Position numbers and translations under genes: made by a program. From assembly GCA_016207445.1 (NCBI GenBank), contig JACQPS010000170.1, positions 1 through 11,131 of the forward strand: 11,131 nt of DNA, given 5' to 3'. Below, piece after piece: positions 1-6,486 of this stretch (within the stretch, counting starts at the first letter, position 1; every line of letters begins with the position of its first letter). Under the pieces are notes generated by a model. That model saw nothing but the letters and a program-made list of their open reading frames with translations. It was not told where the DNA came from and made no database searches. This stretch comes from Gemmatimonadota bacterium. Lineage in GTDB: Bacteria > Gemmatimonadota > Gemmatimonadetes > Longimicrobiales > RSA9.

Positions 1-1044
1 GAGCCCCGGCAGCGCGATCAGCGCATCGCGTCCCCAGTCGGCGAACCAGGGGTAGCCGGCGATGATCGAGCGGCCTCCGCCCCCGCGCGGGGCCTCGTGC
101 GGTGGGGACCCCGGGTCACCGCACGGGGCTCCGCCCCGTGGGGGCGGGTCCCGCTCCACCAGGAAGACGTCGGCGGCGAGCCCCAGGCGCGCGCCGAGCT
201 CCCGCAGTCCGCGGCTCCGCCCGGCGGCCTGGCGCCCGCCCTCCGCCGCGTTTGTGCGCCGGCGCCGCTCGGCGGCCGCCCAATCGGCGGCGCGCCCGAC
301 CGGCAGCGGGCGGGTGCCGCACGCCAGCCGCCAGGGGCGGTTGTGCGCCAGCGGCACCCGCAGCGTGCCGATGCAGTAGAGGTCCTCGCGGTCGTCGAGC
401 CCGCGCTCCGTCTCGCGCGGGTAGACGGTCTGCCAGTACCACTCGGCCGAGCCGTCCCAGTCGCCGCCGCGGAACGAGAGCACGAGCGGCGGCAGGTCCT
501 CGTTCGCATGATGGATGACGCGGCCAGGCCGGGCGCGCGCCAGCGGCGCGATGGCGCTCGCGCGCCCGAGCGCGTGAAAGTCGCGCCCGGCCACGAGCGG
601 GCGCAGCTCGAGCAGCGCGTCGCCGCCGCGCAGGTGATAGAGCAGCACGGTCGCGCCCACGCCGCGCGCCATGAACAGCGCCTTGGTCAGTGTGTACGGC
701 CCCAGCCGGTAGCGCCAGATCGGCCAGGGGTCGAGCTTGAACTCCTCCAGATAGCGGTGGCCGTGCGGGTGCACCGCACCCGGATAAAAGTTAACGCTCA
801 GGTCGAAGCGCTCGCCTCCGCGCACGATGAGGGATTCTTCGATGCGAGAGAGGAGCACAACGCGGTCGGTGGGCGGACGGCGCGCGACCACCAGCAGCCC
901 GTGATAGCGCCGCGTGTTCGCGCCGATCGCCGTCGAGGACGCGTAACCGCCCCGGCCATCCACCTCGAGCCACTCCAGCCGCGAGCCCTGCTCCAGGTCG
1001 TGGAGCCGCGCGGGCAGCACGGTGAGCGGCGGGGGGAGCGTCAT
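1..1044 (-). CDS. Glycogen debranching enzyme (amylo-alpha-1,6-glucosidase), bacterial/archaeal type; C-terminal part cut off by window edge
   Basis: This is the first 348 codons of a protein that is still open at base 1; the stop and most of the catalytic domain lie outside. The N-terminal half matches the GDE N-terminal domain: residues about 30-52 read DGRGGYASST then NTRRYHGLLV, the hallmark of the archaeal/bacterial-type debranching family. The last visible residues (about 326-348) read SIIAGYPWFADWGRDALIAL, the start of the (alpha/alpha)6 catalytic domain. The family removes alpha-1,6 branches during glycogen breakdown in the cytoplasm. The ATG at 1044 lies 7 bp after the DUF2279 stop; I see no strong Shine-Dalgarno site, so translation may depend on the upstream gene. 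Between residues about 298 and 325 there is a Pro/Gly/Arg-rich stretch not expected in the family, encoded by a palindromic GC block (see the repeat at 82-150). The reading frame stays open through it, so the gene looks intact as far as visible. Confidence 0.93.
   Translation of the reverse strand, partial: MTLPPPLTVLPARLHDLEQGSRLEWLEVDGRGGYASSTAIGANTRRYHGLLVVARRPPTDRVVLLSRIEESLIVRGGERFDLSVNFYPGAVHPHGHRYLEEFKLDPWPIWRYRLGPYTLTKALFMARGVGATVLLYHLRGGDALLELRPLVAGRDFHALGRASAIAPLARARPGRVIHHANEDLPPLVLSFRGGDWDGSAEWYWQTVYPRETERGLDDREDLYCIGTLRVPLAHNRPWRLACGTRPLPVGRAADWAAAERRRRTNAAEGGRQAAGRSRGLRELGARLGLAADVFLVERDPPPRGGAPCGDPGSPPHEAPRGGGGRSIIAGYPWFADWGRDALIALPGL
82..150. repeat. GC-rich multi-palindromic block inside the debranching enzyme gene
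   Basis: Two nested sets of inverted repeats are visible. The arms gtgcggtg (97-104) and caccgcac (117-124) are perfect, and extend with one mismatch to 92-104/117-129. Overlapping this, cacggggc (122-129) and gccccgtg (133-140) form a second perfect hairpin with a 3-base loop. The block is in frame and codes for roughly 22-28 extra residues (PPPRGGAPCGDPG... on the minus strand) just before the conserved IIAGYPWF motif. It resembles a small palindromic repeat element that has entered a coding sequence at a loop between two domains. I cannot tell from one copy whether it is mobile or is local GC-rich expansion. Confidence 0.6.
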
Positions 1045-1051
1045 GCCGCGG

Positions 1052-1420
1052 CTAGCGGATCTCGGAAACGAGGAGGGCGCCGAGCGCGACGCCGAGCGCG
1101 TCCCAGACCAGGTCCTTCGCGCTGAACGGGCCGCCCGCGCGCCGGTCGCGCCACTCCTTCCAGAGCCCGGACGCGAGGGCCGCGCCCACGGCGGCGGGCC
1201 GGGCGGTGTCACGCTCGAGCGCGGTGCGGGCCGCGCCGTAGCCGATGCCGGTCGCCGCGAAGGACAGGAAGAAGTGCCGGAGCTTGTCCTCCGCCAGCCA
1301 GCGGTCCGGCGCGACCGGCTGCTGGATGAGCGGCGGCGGCGAGGCCTCGGCCGCCTCGGTGGGCGGCGACGCCGGCGTCGTCACGAGCTGGAGCGCGAGC
1401 AGCGCCACGGTGCCGGTCAC
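1052..1420 (-). CDS. DUF2279 (YfiM-like) small exported or membrane-associated protein
   Basis: 122 codons with a GTG start at 1420. The hydrophobic N-terminus (TGTVALLALQLVTTPAS) looks like a signal peptide or anchor, followed by a Pro/Ala/Glu-rich linker. The conserved core, DKLRHFFLSFAATGIGYG then LASGLWKEWRDRR..FSAKDLVWDALG, matches the DUF2279/YfiM pattern: a DK.xH helix, a K-E acidic pair, and a terminal DLVWDALG glycine-rich helix. Family members are small envelope proteins of unknown function. The start is chosen because GTGA overlaps the stop of the upstream LOG gene by 4 bases and GGGAG lies about 10 bases before it. Much longer in-frame extensions exist upstream but run antisense-like through the LOG gene and have no family similarity. 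It sits between a LOG-type gene and glycogen debranching enzyme; that order gives no clear functional hint. Confidence 0.82.
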   Translation of the reverse strand: MTGTVALLALQLVTTPASPPTEAAEASPPPLIQQPVAPDRWLAEDKLRHFFLSFAATGIGYGAARTALERDTARPAAVGAALASGLWKEWRDRRAGGPFSAKDLVWDALGVALGALLVSEIR

Positions 1421-1923
1421 CCGCCGAACGCTCCCGGCGTAGGCGCGCTCCGCCCACGCCGCGCGTGCGCAAGCGCGCGCGTGACCGCCTGTTCGGCGGA
1501 GCCGGCCTCCTCCAGCCCGAGTGCCCGCGCCAGCGTGGGGCGCAGCAGCACGACGGGAACGCCGATCTTGCGCGCGAGCGCGACCTCCGAGAGCGTGCCC
1601 CACTCGCCCCCGATCGCGATCACCGCATCTGCTGCGCGCGCCACCAGCACATTCCTCCCCTCCCCCATGCCCGTGGGGAGAGGCACGCGGATGTGCGGGT
1701 TCGCATCCGCACCACGAAGGCCGGGCAGCAGTCCGACCGTGAGCCCGCCTGCAGCCGCCGCCCCGCGCGCGGCCGCTTCCATGATGCCGCCCAGACCACC
1801 GCACACGAGCACGGCGCCCGCCTCGGCCAGGCGGCGGCCGACTTCCTCGGCGAGACGCGCATCGTCTTCGCCGCACGCGCCGCCGCCGCAGACGGCGATG
1901 CGAATGGGCGGCTCAATGGGCAC
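1417..1923 (-). CDS. LOG/TIGR00725 family Rossmann-fold protein (putative nucleotide phosphoribohydrolase)
   Basis: 168 aa, usual length for the TIGR00725 branch of the SLOG/LOG superfamily. Near the N-terminus it has the Rossmann start IRIAVCGGGAC, then VLVCGGLGGIMEAAARGA. The signature IGGEWGTLSE is the counterpart of the PGGxGTxxE motif that binds the nucleotide phosphate in LOG (cytokinin riboside monophosphate phosphoribohydrolase) enzymes. The P of PGG is replaced by I, as is usual in TIGR00725 proteins, whose substrate is not established. GTG at 1923 is preferred because GGGAGG lies 8 bases upstream, and because conserved sequence begins within six residues. It overlaps the end of glpK by 11 bases and the start of the DUF2279 gene by 4, so the three are probably co-translated. 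Whether it hydrolyses a nucleotide monophosphate cannot be read from the sequence. Confidence 0.88.
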   Translation of the reverse strand: MPIEPPIRIAVCGGGACGEDDARLAEEVGRRLAEAGAVLVCGGLGGIMEAAARGAAAAGGLTVGLLPGLRGADANPHIRVPLPTGMGEGRNVLVARAADAVIAIGGEWGTLSEVALARKIGVPVVLLRPTLARALGLEEAGSAEQAVTRALAHARRGRSAPTPGAFGG

Positions 1924-3436
1924 GTCCGGCGCCTCCCGCCCACGTGCGCGCGGCCGCGACCGCACGGCGCCAGCCGGACAGCAACGCCTCGCGCGCGCCG
2001 GCGTCCAGATTGGGCGTGAAGCGGGTCGGCCCCGCGCCGCTGTGCCGGAACGCGTCTGCGTTCGACCAGATCCCTGTGGCAAGGCCGGCGAGTCCCGCGG
2101 CGCCCAGCGCCGTCGTCTCCACCAGCGCGGGGCGGCGCACCGGGATCCCGAGCACGTCCGCCTGAAACTGCATGAGCCAGTCGTTCTGCGCCGCGCCTCC
2201 ATCCACGGCCAGCTCGGTCGCCGGGAACCCGGAGTCCGCGGCCATGGCGTCGAGCACATCGCGTGTGGCGTAGGCCATCGCCTCGAGCGCTGCGCGCGCC
2301 ACGTGCGCTCGCCCGCTGCCGCGGGTCAGGCCGACGATCGTGCCGCGCGCCTCCGCATCCCAGTGCGGCGCGCCCAGCCCTACGAACGCGGGCACGAAGT
2401 ACACGCCGTCGTTCGAGGAGAGCTGCCGCGCCAGCGCCTCCGTCTCCGCCGCGCTCGTGATGATCCCGAGCGCGTCCCGCAGCCACTGCACCGCCGCGCC
2501 CGCGATGAAGATCGAGCCCTCCAGCGCATACACCGGCTCGCCGCGCGGGCCGCACGCGACCGTGGTCAGGAGCCCGCGCGACGACTCGATGCGCCGCCCG
2601 CCCGTGTTGAGCAGCAGGAACGCGCCCGTGCCGTACGTGTTCTTCGCCAGCCCCGCCTCGAAGCACCCTTGCCCGAACAGCGCCGCCTGCTGATCCCCCG
2701 CGACGCCGGCGATCGGGATGGGCGCGCCGAAGAGCGCCGGGTCCGTCTCGCCGAAGATGCCGCTCGAGGGCTGCACCGCCGGCAGCAGCGCGCGCGGCAC
2801 GCCGAAGAGCGAGAGCAGCTCGTCGTCCCAATCGTGACGGTCGATGTCGAAGAGGAGCGTGCGGGAGGCGTTGCTGGGGTCGGTCGCGTGCGCGCGCCCG
2901 CCCGTGAGCTTCCAGATGAGCCAGCTGTCGATGGTGCCGGCGGCCAGCTCGCCCCGCTCCGCTCGAGCGCGCGCGCCCGGCACGTGTGCGAGCAGCCACT
3001 CGAGCTTGGTGGCCGAGAAGTACGGGTCGAGCACCAGCCCCGTGCGGCGGCGCACCCACGCCTCGCGGCCGGCATCGCGCAGCTCCCGGCAACGCGAAGC
3101 CGTGCGCCGATCCTGCCAGACGATGGCCGGGTGCAGGGGCGCCCCGCTCTTCCGATCCCAGAGCACCACGGTCTCGCGCTGGTTGGTGATGCCGATCGCG
3201 GCGACCGGGGTCGCGGGTTCCGGTTTGCCCTGTGCGACGCCGGCAGCGGCCAGCGCCTCGCGCGCGACGCGCAGCGTGACGCGCCAGATCTCGTCCGCGT
3301 CGTGCTCGACCCAGCCGGGACGCGGGTAATGCTGCGCGAACTCGGAGTAGGCGCGCCCCACGATGCGCCCGCCCTCGTCGATCACGAGACACGTGCTGCC
3401 GGTCGTCCCCTGGTCGATGGCAAGCACTCGCGGCAT
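1913..3436 (-). CDS. glpK: Glycerol kinase
   Basis: 507 aa, the usual length for the FGGY glycerol kinases (E. coli 502). It transfers phosphate from ATP to glycerol to give sn-glycerol-3-phosphate in the cytoplasm. Visible landmarks are the phosphate-binding AIDQGTTGST (6-15), GWVEHDADEIW (41-51), the glycerol-binding NQRE (85-88, equivalents of E. coli R83/E84), Y139 in DPYFSATK, and the catalytic-base region AGDQQAALFGQ (D248). Regulatory sites known elsewhere are absent: the GTRI loop that binds fructose-1,6-bisphosphate in E. coli is missing (LFGAPIPIAG), and the histidine that PTS HPr phosphorylates in Firmicutes is replaced (by Ala in my alignment). The ATG at 3436 lies 9 bp after the mtnA stop, with AGGCGG just before it. 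It is followed by an overlapping LOG gene. No glycerol facilitator or glpD is in the window. Confidence 0.97.
   Translation of the reverse strand: MPRVLAIDQGTTGSTCLVIDEGGRIVGRAYSEFAQHYPRPGWVEHDADEIWRVTLRVAREALAAAGVAQGKPEPATPVAAIGITNQRETVVLWDRKSGAPLHPAIVWQDRRTASRCRELRDAGREAWVRRRTGLVLDPYFSATKLEWLLAHVPGARARAERGELAAGTIDSWLIWKLTGGRAHATDPSNASRTLLFDIDRHDWDDELLSLFGVPRALLPAVQPSSGIFGETDPALFGAPIPIAGVAGDQQAALFGQGCFEAGLAKNTYGTGAFLLLNTGGRRIESSRGLLTTVACGPRGEPVYALEGSIFIAGAAVQWLRDALGIITSAAETEALARQLSSNDGVYFVPAFVGLGAPHWDAEARGTIVGLTRGSGRAHVARAALEAMAYATRDVLDAMAADSGFPATELAVDGGAAQNDWLMQFQADVLGIPVRRPALVETTALGAAGLAGLATGIWSNADAFRHSGAGPTRFTPNLDAGAREALLSGWRRAVAAARTWAGGAGRAH
1932..1937 (-). promoter_or_regulatory. Shine-Dalgarno site for the LOG family gene
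   Basis: GGGAGG on the minus strand, 8 bases before the GTG at 1923 and inside the 3' end of glpK. It decides the start: the GTG overlaps the glpK reading frame by 11 bases, and longer in-frame extensions into glpK have no such site. Confidence 0.65.
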
Positions 3437-3445
3437 CGCGACCGC

Positions 3446-4573
3446 CTAGGCCCCTGCTCCCGATCCCGATCCCGATCCCGATCCCGATTCACGGACGCCA
3501 CCCGCCGGCACCAGCTCCCGCCCGACCTCGCCGACCGCGCGCAGCGTCTTCGCGTACGGCGGCTGCAGCACGCACCGGTCGGTGATGATGGCCGTCACGA
3601 GCTGGGCGGGCGTAACATCGAAGGCCGGCGCGTACACCGGCACCGACTCCGGCGCGGTCAGCCGCCCGAAGCCGCGGCGCACCTCGTCCGCGCTCCGCTC
3701 CTCGATCGGGATCTCGCGCCCCGACGGCATGCCGGGATCGATCGTGCTCGTGGGCGCGGCCACGTAGAACGGCAGGCCGTGGTGGCGGGCCAGCACCGCG
3801 AGCGTATACGTGCCGATCTTGTTGGCGACGTCGCCGTTCGCCGCGATCCGGTCGGCCCCCACCATGACCGCGTCCACCTTGCGCGCCTGCATCACGAAGC
3901 CGGCGACGCTGTCCGCGATGAGTGTGACCGGGATGCCCGCGCGCTGGAGCTCCCAGGCGGTGATCCGGCTACCCTGCAGCAGGGGGCGGGTCTCGCCGAC
4001 ATAGACGTGCACGCTCCGGCCGGCCGCGTGCGCGAGGTACACGGGCGCGAGCGCGGTGCCCATGCCGCCCGTGGCCAGCGCGCCGGCGTTGCAGTGCGTG
4101 AGCACCCGCAGCTCTCCCTCCGGGAACAGCGAGAGCCCGTGCTCGCCGATGCGGCGGCACATCGCCCGGTCTTCCTCCAGGATCGCCGTCGCCTCGCCGT
4201 AGACGGCGCAGGCGACCTCGCCGTTCGTGCGCGCGCGGTTCTGCTCGGCCACGCCGCGCAACCGCTCGAGCGCCCAGGTCAGGTTCACCGCGGTCGGGCG
4301 GGTGCCACGCAGGCGCAGCGTGGCGTGATCGAGGCGCTGCCAGAACGCCTCCGGCGCGAGCGCCGTACTGCGGCTCAGCTCGAGCGCCAGCCCCAGCGCC
4401 GCCGCGATGCCGATCGCCGGCGCGCCCCGCACCCGCATGGACGCGATCGCCTCGGCCACCGCCTCCGCCGTCGACAGGCTCACGTACCGCTCTTCCTCCG
4501 GCAGGCGGCTTTGATCGAGGATCACGACGGCGCGACCGTCGGCGCTCCAGCGGACTGCTTCAGGTAAGGACAT
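3446..4573 (-). CDS. mtnA: S-methyl-5-thioribose-1-phosphate isomerase
   Basis: 375 aa; related enzymes are about 345-355, and the excess is mostly a C-terminal tail. It isomerises 5-methylthioribose-1-phosphate to 5-methylthioribulose-1-phosphate in the methionine salvage pathway. The family motifs are all present: SMRVRGAPAIGIAAA (45-59), TRPTAVNLTWAL (91-102), THCNAGALATGGMGTAL with the catalytic Cys161 (159-174), GETRPLLQGSRITAWEL (193-209) and GADRIAANGDVANKIGT with catalytic Asp241 (239-255). This separates it from the eIF2B-like ribose-1,5-bisphosphate isomerases. The final ~14 residues are ESGSGSGSGSGAGA, encoded by a hexamer repeat and unlikely to be functional. The ATG at 4573 sits directly downstream of a promoter-like sequence and no Shine-Dalgarno site precedes it, suggesting a leaderless mRNA. 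No other salvage genes (mtnK, mtnB) are in the window. Confidence 0.95.
   Translation of the reverse strand: MSLPEAVRWSADGRAVVILDQSRLPEEERYVSLSTAEAVAEAIASMRVRGAPAIGIAAALGLALELSRSTALAPEAFWQRLDHATLRLRGTRPTAVNLTWALERLRGVAEQNRARTNGEVACAVYGEATAILEEDRAMCRRIGEHGLSLFPEGELRVLTHCNAGALATGGMGTALAPVYLAHAAGRSVHVYVGETRPLLQGSRITAWELQRAGIPVTLIADSVAGFVMQARKVDAVMVGADRIAANGDVANKIGTYTLAVLARHHGLPFYVAAPTSTIDPGMPSGREIPIEERSADEVRRGFGRLTAPESVPVYAPAFDVTPAQLVTAIITDRCVLQPPYAKTLRAVGEVGRELVPAGGVRESGSGSGSGSGAGA
3459..3488. repeat. Five tandem copies of a hexamer at the 3' end of mtnA
   Basis: CCCGAT is repeated five times without error on the plus strand (ATCGGG on the coding strand). The unit length keeps the reading frame, so each copy adds Gly-Ser to the MtnA C-terminus. 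Change in copy number would lengthen or shorten the tail without breaking the gene. Confidence 0.9.
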
Positions 4574-4579
4574 AGCAGG

Positions 4580-4608
4580 GTCTTACGCTGCGGCGCGAGT
4601 TACGTCAA
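4580..4608 (-). promoter_or_regulatory. Sigma-70-type promoter for mtnA, probably giving a leaderless transcript
   Basis: On the minus strand TTGACG (4608-4603) is followed by a 17-base spacer and TAAGAC (4585-4580). Only six bases (CCTGCT) separate the -10 box from the ATG at 4573, so the expected start point falls on or next to the A of the start codon. No Shine-Dalgarno sequence lies between. This 80 bp gap is also the only sizeable break between the ABM gene and the five-gene unit mtnA-glpK-LOG-DUF2279-GDE. Confidence 0.6.
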
Positions 4609-4653
4609 GGCTGCGGCCGCGAGAGTGTAACGCCTGCCGGCAAAGATCTGCTC

Positions 4654-4986
4654 TCACCAGGCCCGCCACGTACCCGACTCATCATCGGGCCCGATGACAT
4701 CATAGTGCGTTACGTGGTCCTCCCGGCCTATCAGAAAACGATCGTCGTCTGGATAGAATACGGCTCGATCGGGGTTCTGCCCGGCGAATCTGCGTACGGC
4801 ATCCATGGACTCCCACAAGGACACCAGCAGGAACTCCGCGCGATCCTCCGACAACCTGCGCAACAGGAACACCCCTTTGTTCCCGGGCGTGTTGCGGTAT
4901 TCCGCTACGCCCGTCTTGCGCAGATACTCCACGTACGAATCGGCGTCTTCTCTCGCCGTCCAGCCCTTCCATGTGCGTGCAATCAT
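4654..4986 (-). CDS. ABM-domain protein (antibiotic biosynthesis monooxygenase-like, dimeric alpha/beta barrel)
   Basis: 110 aa, one complete ABM-type ferredoxin-like domain. It begins MIARTWKGWT, a typical first beta strand. The sequence EFLLVSLWESMDAVRRFAG, followed by FYPDDDRFLIGREDHVTHYDV, is the usual strand-helix-strand ending of this family. Members include small monooxygenases, haem-degrading enzymes and stress proteins, and the sequence does not choose between them. The annotation name should not be taken as evidence for antibiotic synthesis. AGGA lies four bases before the ATG. The start overlaps (ATGA) the stop of the small upstream reading frame. Its base composition is visibly lower in GC than the neighbours (55-60% in two 60-base lines counted by hand). 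Confidence 0.88.
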   Translation of the reverse strand: MIARTWKGWTAREDADSYVEYLRKTGVAEYRNTPGNKGVFLLRRLSEDRAEFLLVSLWESMDAVRRFAGQNPDRAVFYPDDDRFLIGREDHVTHYDVIGPDDESGTWRAW

Positions 4987-5228
4987 GGTTTCCTGTCAGA
5001 TCGCGTCATCGCCCAAAACGCAGGGTGACTCAGAACCGATACCCGGGTCCGCCCACCGCATGGCCGCTGGCGTGCCATAGCCGCGCCCGTCCATTCACTA
5101 CCGGCATATGCGCGGACGCGCCGATCAGCTTTGTAAGCAAAGCCCGCGGCCGCCTCGAGCCGCCACTGCTGCGCTTCTCCAGGGACTGCCATCGCGAGGA
5201 AGAACGGCACCGTCGACAGAAAGCGCAT
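4983..5228 (-). CDS. Small possible exported protein, or remnant of an exported protein gene
   Basis: 81 codons with no family I recognise. The N-terminus MRFLSTVPFFLAMAVPGEAQ has the layout of a signal peptide: a basic start, a hydrophobic core and an A-x-A-like cleavage site before QQW. The following WRLEAAAGFAYKADRR looks like the beginning of a mature outer-membrane or periplasmic protein. After that the frame becomes Arg/Ser-rich and unconvincing. GGAG lies seven bases before the ATG, and the stop overlaps the ABM start as ATGA, both favouring translation. Against this, another frame in the same stretch ends GGPGYRF-stop near 5030, the aromatic ending typical of outer-membrane beta barrels, so the gene may be a shortened, frameshifted remnant. 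It is separated from the proline dehydrogenase stop by 47 bp. Confidence 0.4.
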   Translation of the reverse strand: MRFLSTVPFFLAMAVPGEAQQWRLEAAAGFAYKADRRVRAYAGSEWTGAAMARQRPCGGRTRVSVLSHPAFWAMTRSDRKP

Positions 5229-5275
5229 ACTCACGCTCCGCGCCCGCAGTCCATACGGCCGCACACCAGCGCGGG

Positions 5276-6208
5276 TCAGCCAGGAAGCAGATTCCGGAGA
5301 ATGAACAGCAGATTGGCGGGGCGCTCGGCCAGCCGCCGCATGAACCACGGGTACCAGGCCCGACCGTAGCTGATGAGCACGCGCACCGCGCAGCCTTGCT
5401 GAGCCAGACGCTGCTGCACATCGCGACGGATCCCATAGAGCATCTGGAACTCGGCCGCGCCCGGCTCGAGTCGCAAGGCGCGCATTTCCTCGAGCGCGCG
5501 CGAGATCAGCCGTTCGTCGTGCGTGCCGACACCGATGCGGAGCCGCAGGTCCGCCGCCTTCGCCTCCAACAGTCGATGCAACAGCCTCGCAAAGCTGGCG
5601 TCCACATCGCGCTTCTTGCGGTACGCGCGATGCGGCGGCTCGGCGTACGCCCCTTTCACCAGCCGGATGGAGGGGGAGAGCGGCAGCAGCGTCTCCAGGT
5701 CCGGAGCGGTGCGGTAGAGGTACGCCTGCACGCACACTCCAACGTGCCCGTGGCTCGCACGCGCTTCCCGGTAGAGCTCGAGTGTGCGGTCGGTGTACGC
5801 GGACCCCTCCATGTCGATCCACACGAAGTTGCCGTGATCCGCGGCGCGCTGCAGCAGATCGAGCAGGTTGTGCCGGCACAGATCACGGTCGACATCGAGC
5901 CCGAGCTGCGTGAGCTTCACGGAAAGCTGGGCATCGAGCCTCCGGGCGGCCACTCGCTCGAGCAGCGACGCGTAGTGGCCGCGCACCGCCTCGGCCTCGC
6001 GTCGATCCGAGATGTTCTCGCCCAGGTGCGTCAGAACGGCGGACATGCCGAGGCGTGCCAGCCTCTCGGCCGCGCGCAGTGCGTCTTCGGGCTCCTCCCC
6101 CGGCAGGAAGCGCGCGACCGCCTTCCGGGCCAAGCGGGTGCGCGGCAGGGCTTGCGACAGCCAGCGGCTCTCGGAGGCGCGGATCAGGGATCTGCGCAGC
6201 AGCGCCAC
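5276..6208 (-). CDS. Proline dehydrogenase (monofunctional PRODH)
   Basis: 310 aa, matching the monofunctional FAD-dependent enzymes of the Thermus/Deinococcus/Bacillus type (about 300 aa) rather than bifunctional PutA. It oxidises L-proline to pyrroline-5-carboxylate and passes electrons to quinone at the membrane. Motifs in order: SVKLTQLGLDVD (K98), VWIDMEGSAYTDRTLELYR (129-147, D132), VCVQAYLYRT (158-167), RLVKGAYAE (182-190), FQMLYGIRRDVQQRL (254-268), and SYGRAWYPWFMRRLAERPAN (280-299), with the Arg pair that grips the proline carboxylate. GTG at 6208 gives the usual N-terminus (ALLRRSLIRAS..RWLSQ); no clear Shine-Dalgarno precedes it and no better start is available upstream. A 50 bp gap follows the DUF2007 gene, so it may share that transcript. 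The partner P5C dehydrogenase is not in the window. Confidence 0.95.
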   Translation of the reverse strand: MALLRRSLIRASESRWLSQALPRTRLARKAVARFLPGEEPEDALRAAERLARLGMSAVLTHLGENISDRREAEAVRGHYASLLERVAARRLDAQLSVKLTQLGLDVDRDLCRHNLLDLLQRAADHGNFVWIDMEGSAYTDRTLELYREARASHGHVGVCVQAYLYRTAPDLETLLPLSPSIRLVKGAYAEPPHRAYRKKRDVDASFARLLHRLLEAKAADLRLRIGVGTHDERLISRALEEMRALRLEPGAAEFQMLYGIRRDVQQRLAQQGCAVRVLISYGRAWYPWFMRRLAERPANLLFILRNLLPG

Positions 6209-6258
6209 GAGTCTGCCCGGTTCGAGAAGGTCGCCAACGTAAATCGCCCCGCCGGCTG

Positions 6259-6486
6259 CTAGGTTTCGCCCGGCGCCAGGACTCCGGCCCGAACGAGCAC
6301 GGCGCGCGCCCGGGTCGCATCTTCCGCGCGCACGAGCAGCCGGGCAGGGTTCGAGAACGCCATCCCCACCTGAGCCCCACCCGCATCATCGATGGCTACC
6401 GCGGAATCGATGCCCGCATCCTTCAGAAAGCCCTGAGCGTATTCCGCCTCGTGCCGGAAGTTGAAGCGGGCAATCACATTCATCAC
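6259..6486 (-). CDS. DUF2007 family small protein
   Basis: About 75 aa, the usual size for DUF2007. The pattern is characteristic: an N-terminal strand (NVIARFNFRHEAEYAQGFLKDAGIDSAV), a short acidic turn, then VGMAFSNPARLLVRAEDATRARAVL, where the RLLVRAED strand and following helix close a small alpha/beta fold. The family is described as a putative signal-transducing or regulatory domain, with no established biochemical role. The start is ambiguous: GTG at 6486 overlaps the maf stop by four bases, and ATG directly follows at 6483. Its coupling to maf suggests they are made together. Confidence 0.8.
   Translation of the reverse strand: MMNVIARFNFRHEAEYAQGFLKDAGIDSAVAIDDAGGAQVGMAFSNPARLLVRAEDATRARAVLVRAGVLAPGET

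Noticed and set aside
97..1125. A 342-codon open frame on the plus strand
   Set aside because: Opposite the debranching enzyme, whose reverse frame carries clear family motifs from end to end.
1022..4567. A 1181-codon open frame on the plus strand
   Set aside because: It lies antisense to DUF2279, LOG, glpK and mtnA, is Arg/Ala/Gly-rich without domains, and is the usual shadow of high-GC coding sequence.
4621..4655. Weak hairpin (gagag...ctctc) after the ABM gene as a terminator
   Set aside because: Five-base arms about 25 bases apart, no strong stem and no T tract.
4654..4986. ABM gene as evidence of an antibiotic biosynthesis cluster
   Set aside because: A single small ABM-domain protein with no synthase, tailoring or transport genes nearby; the fold occurs in many unrelated small enzymes.
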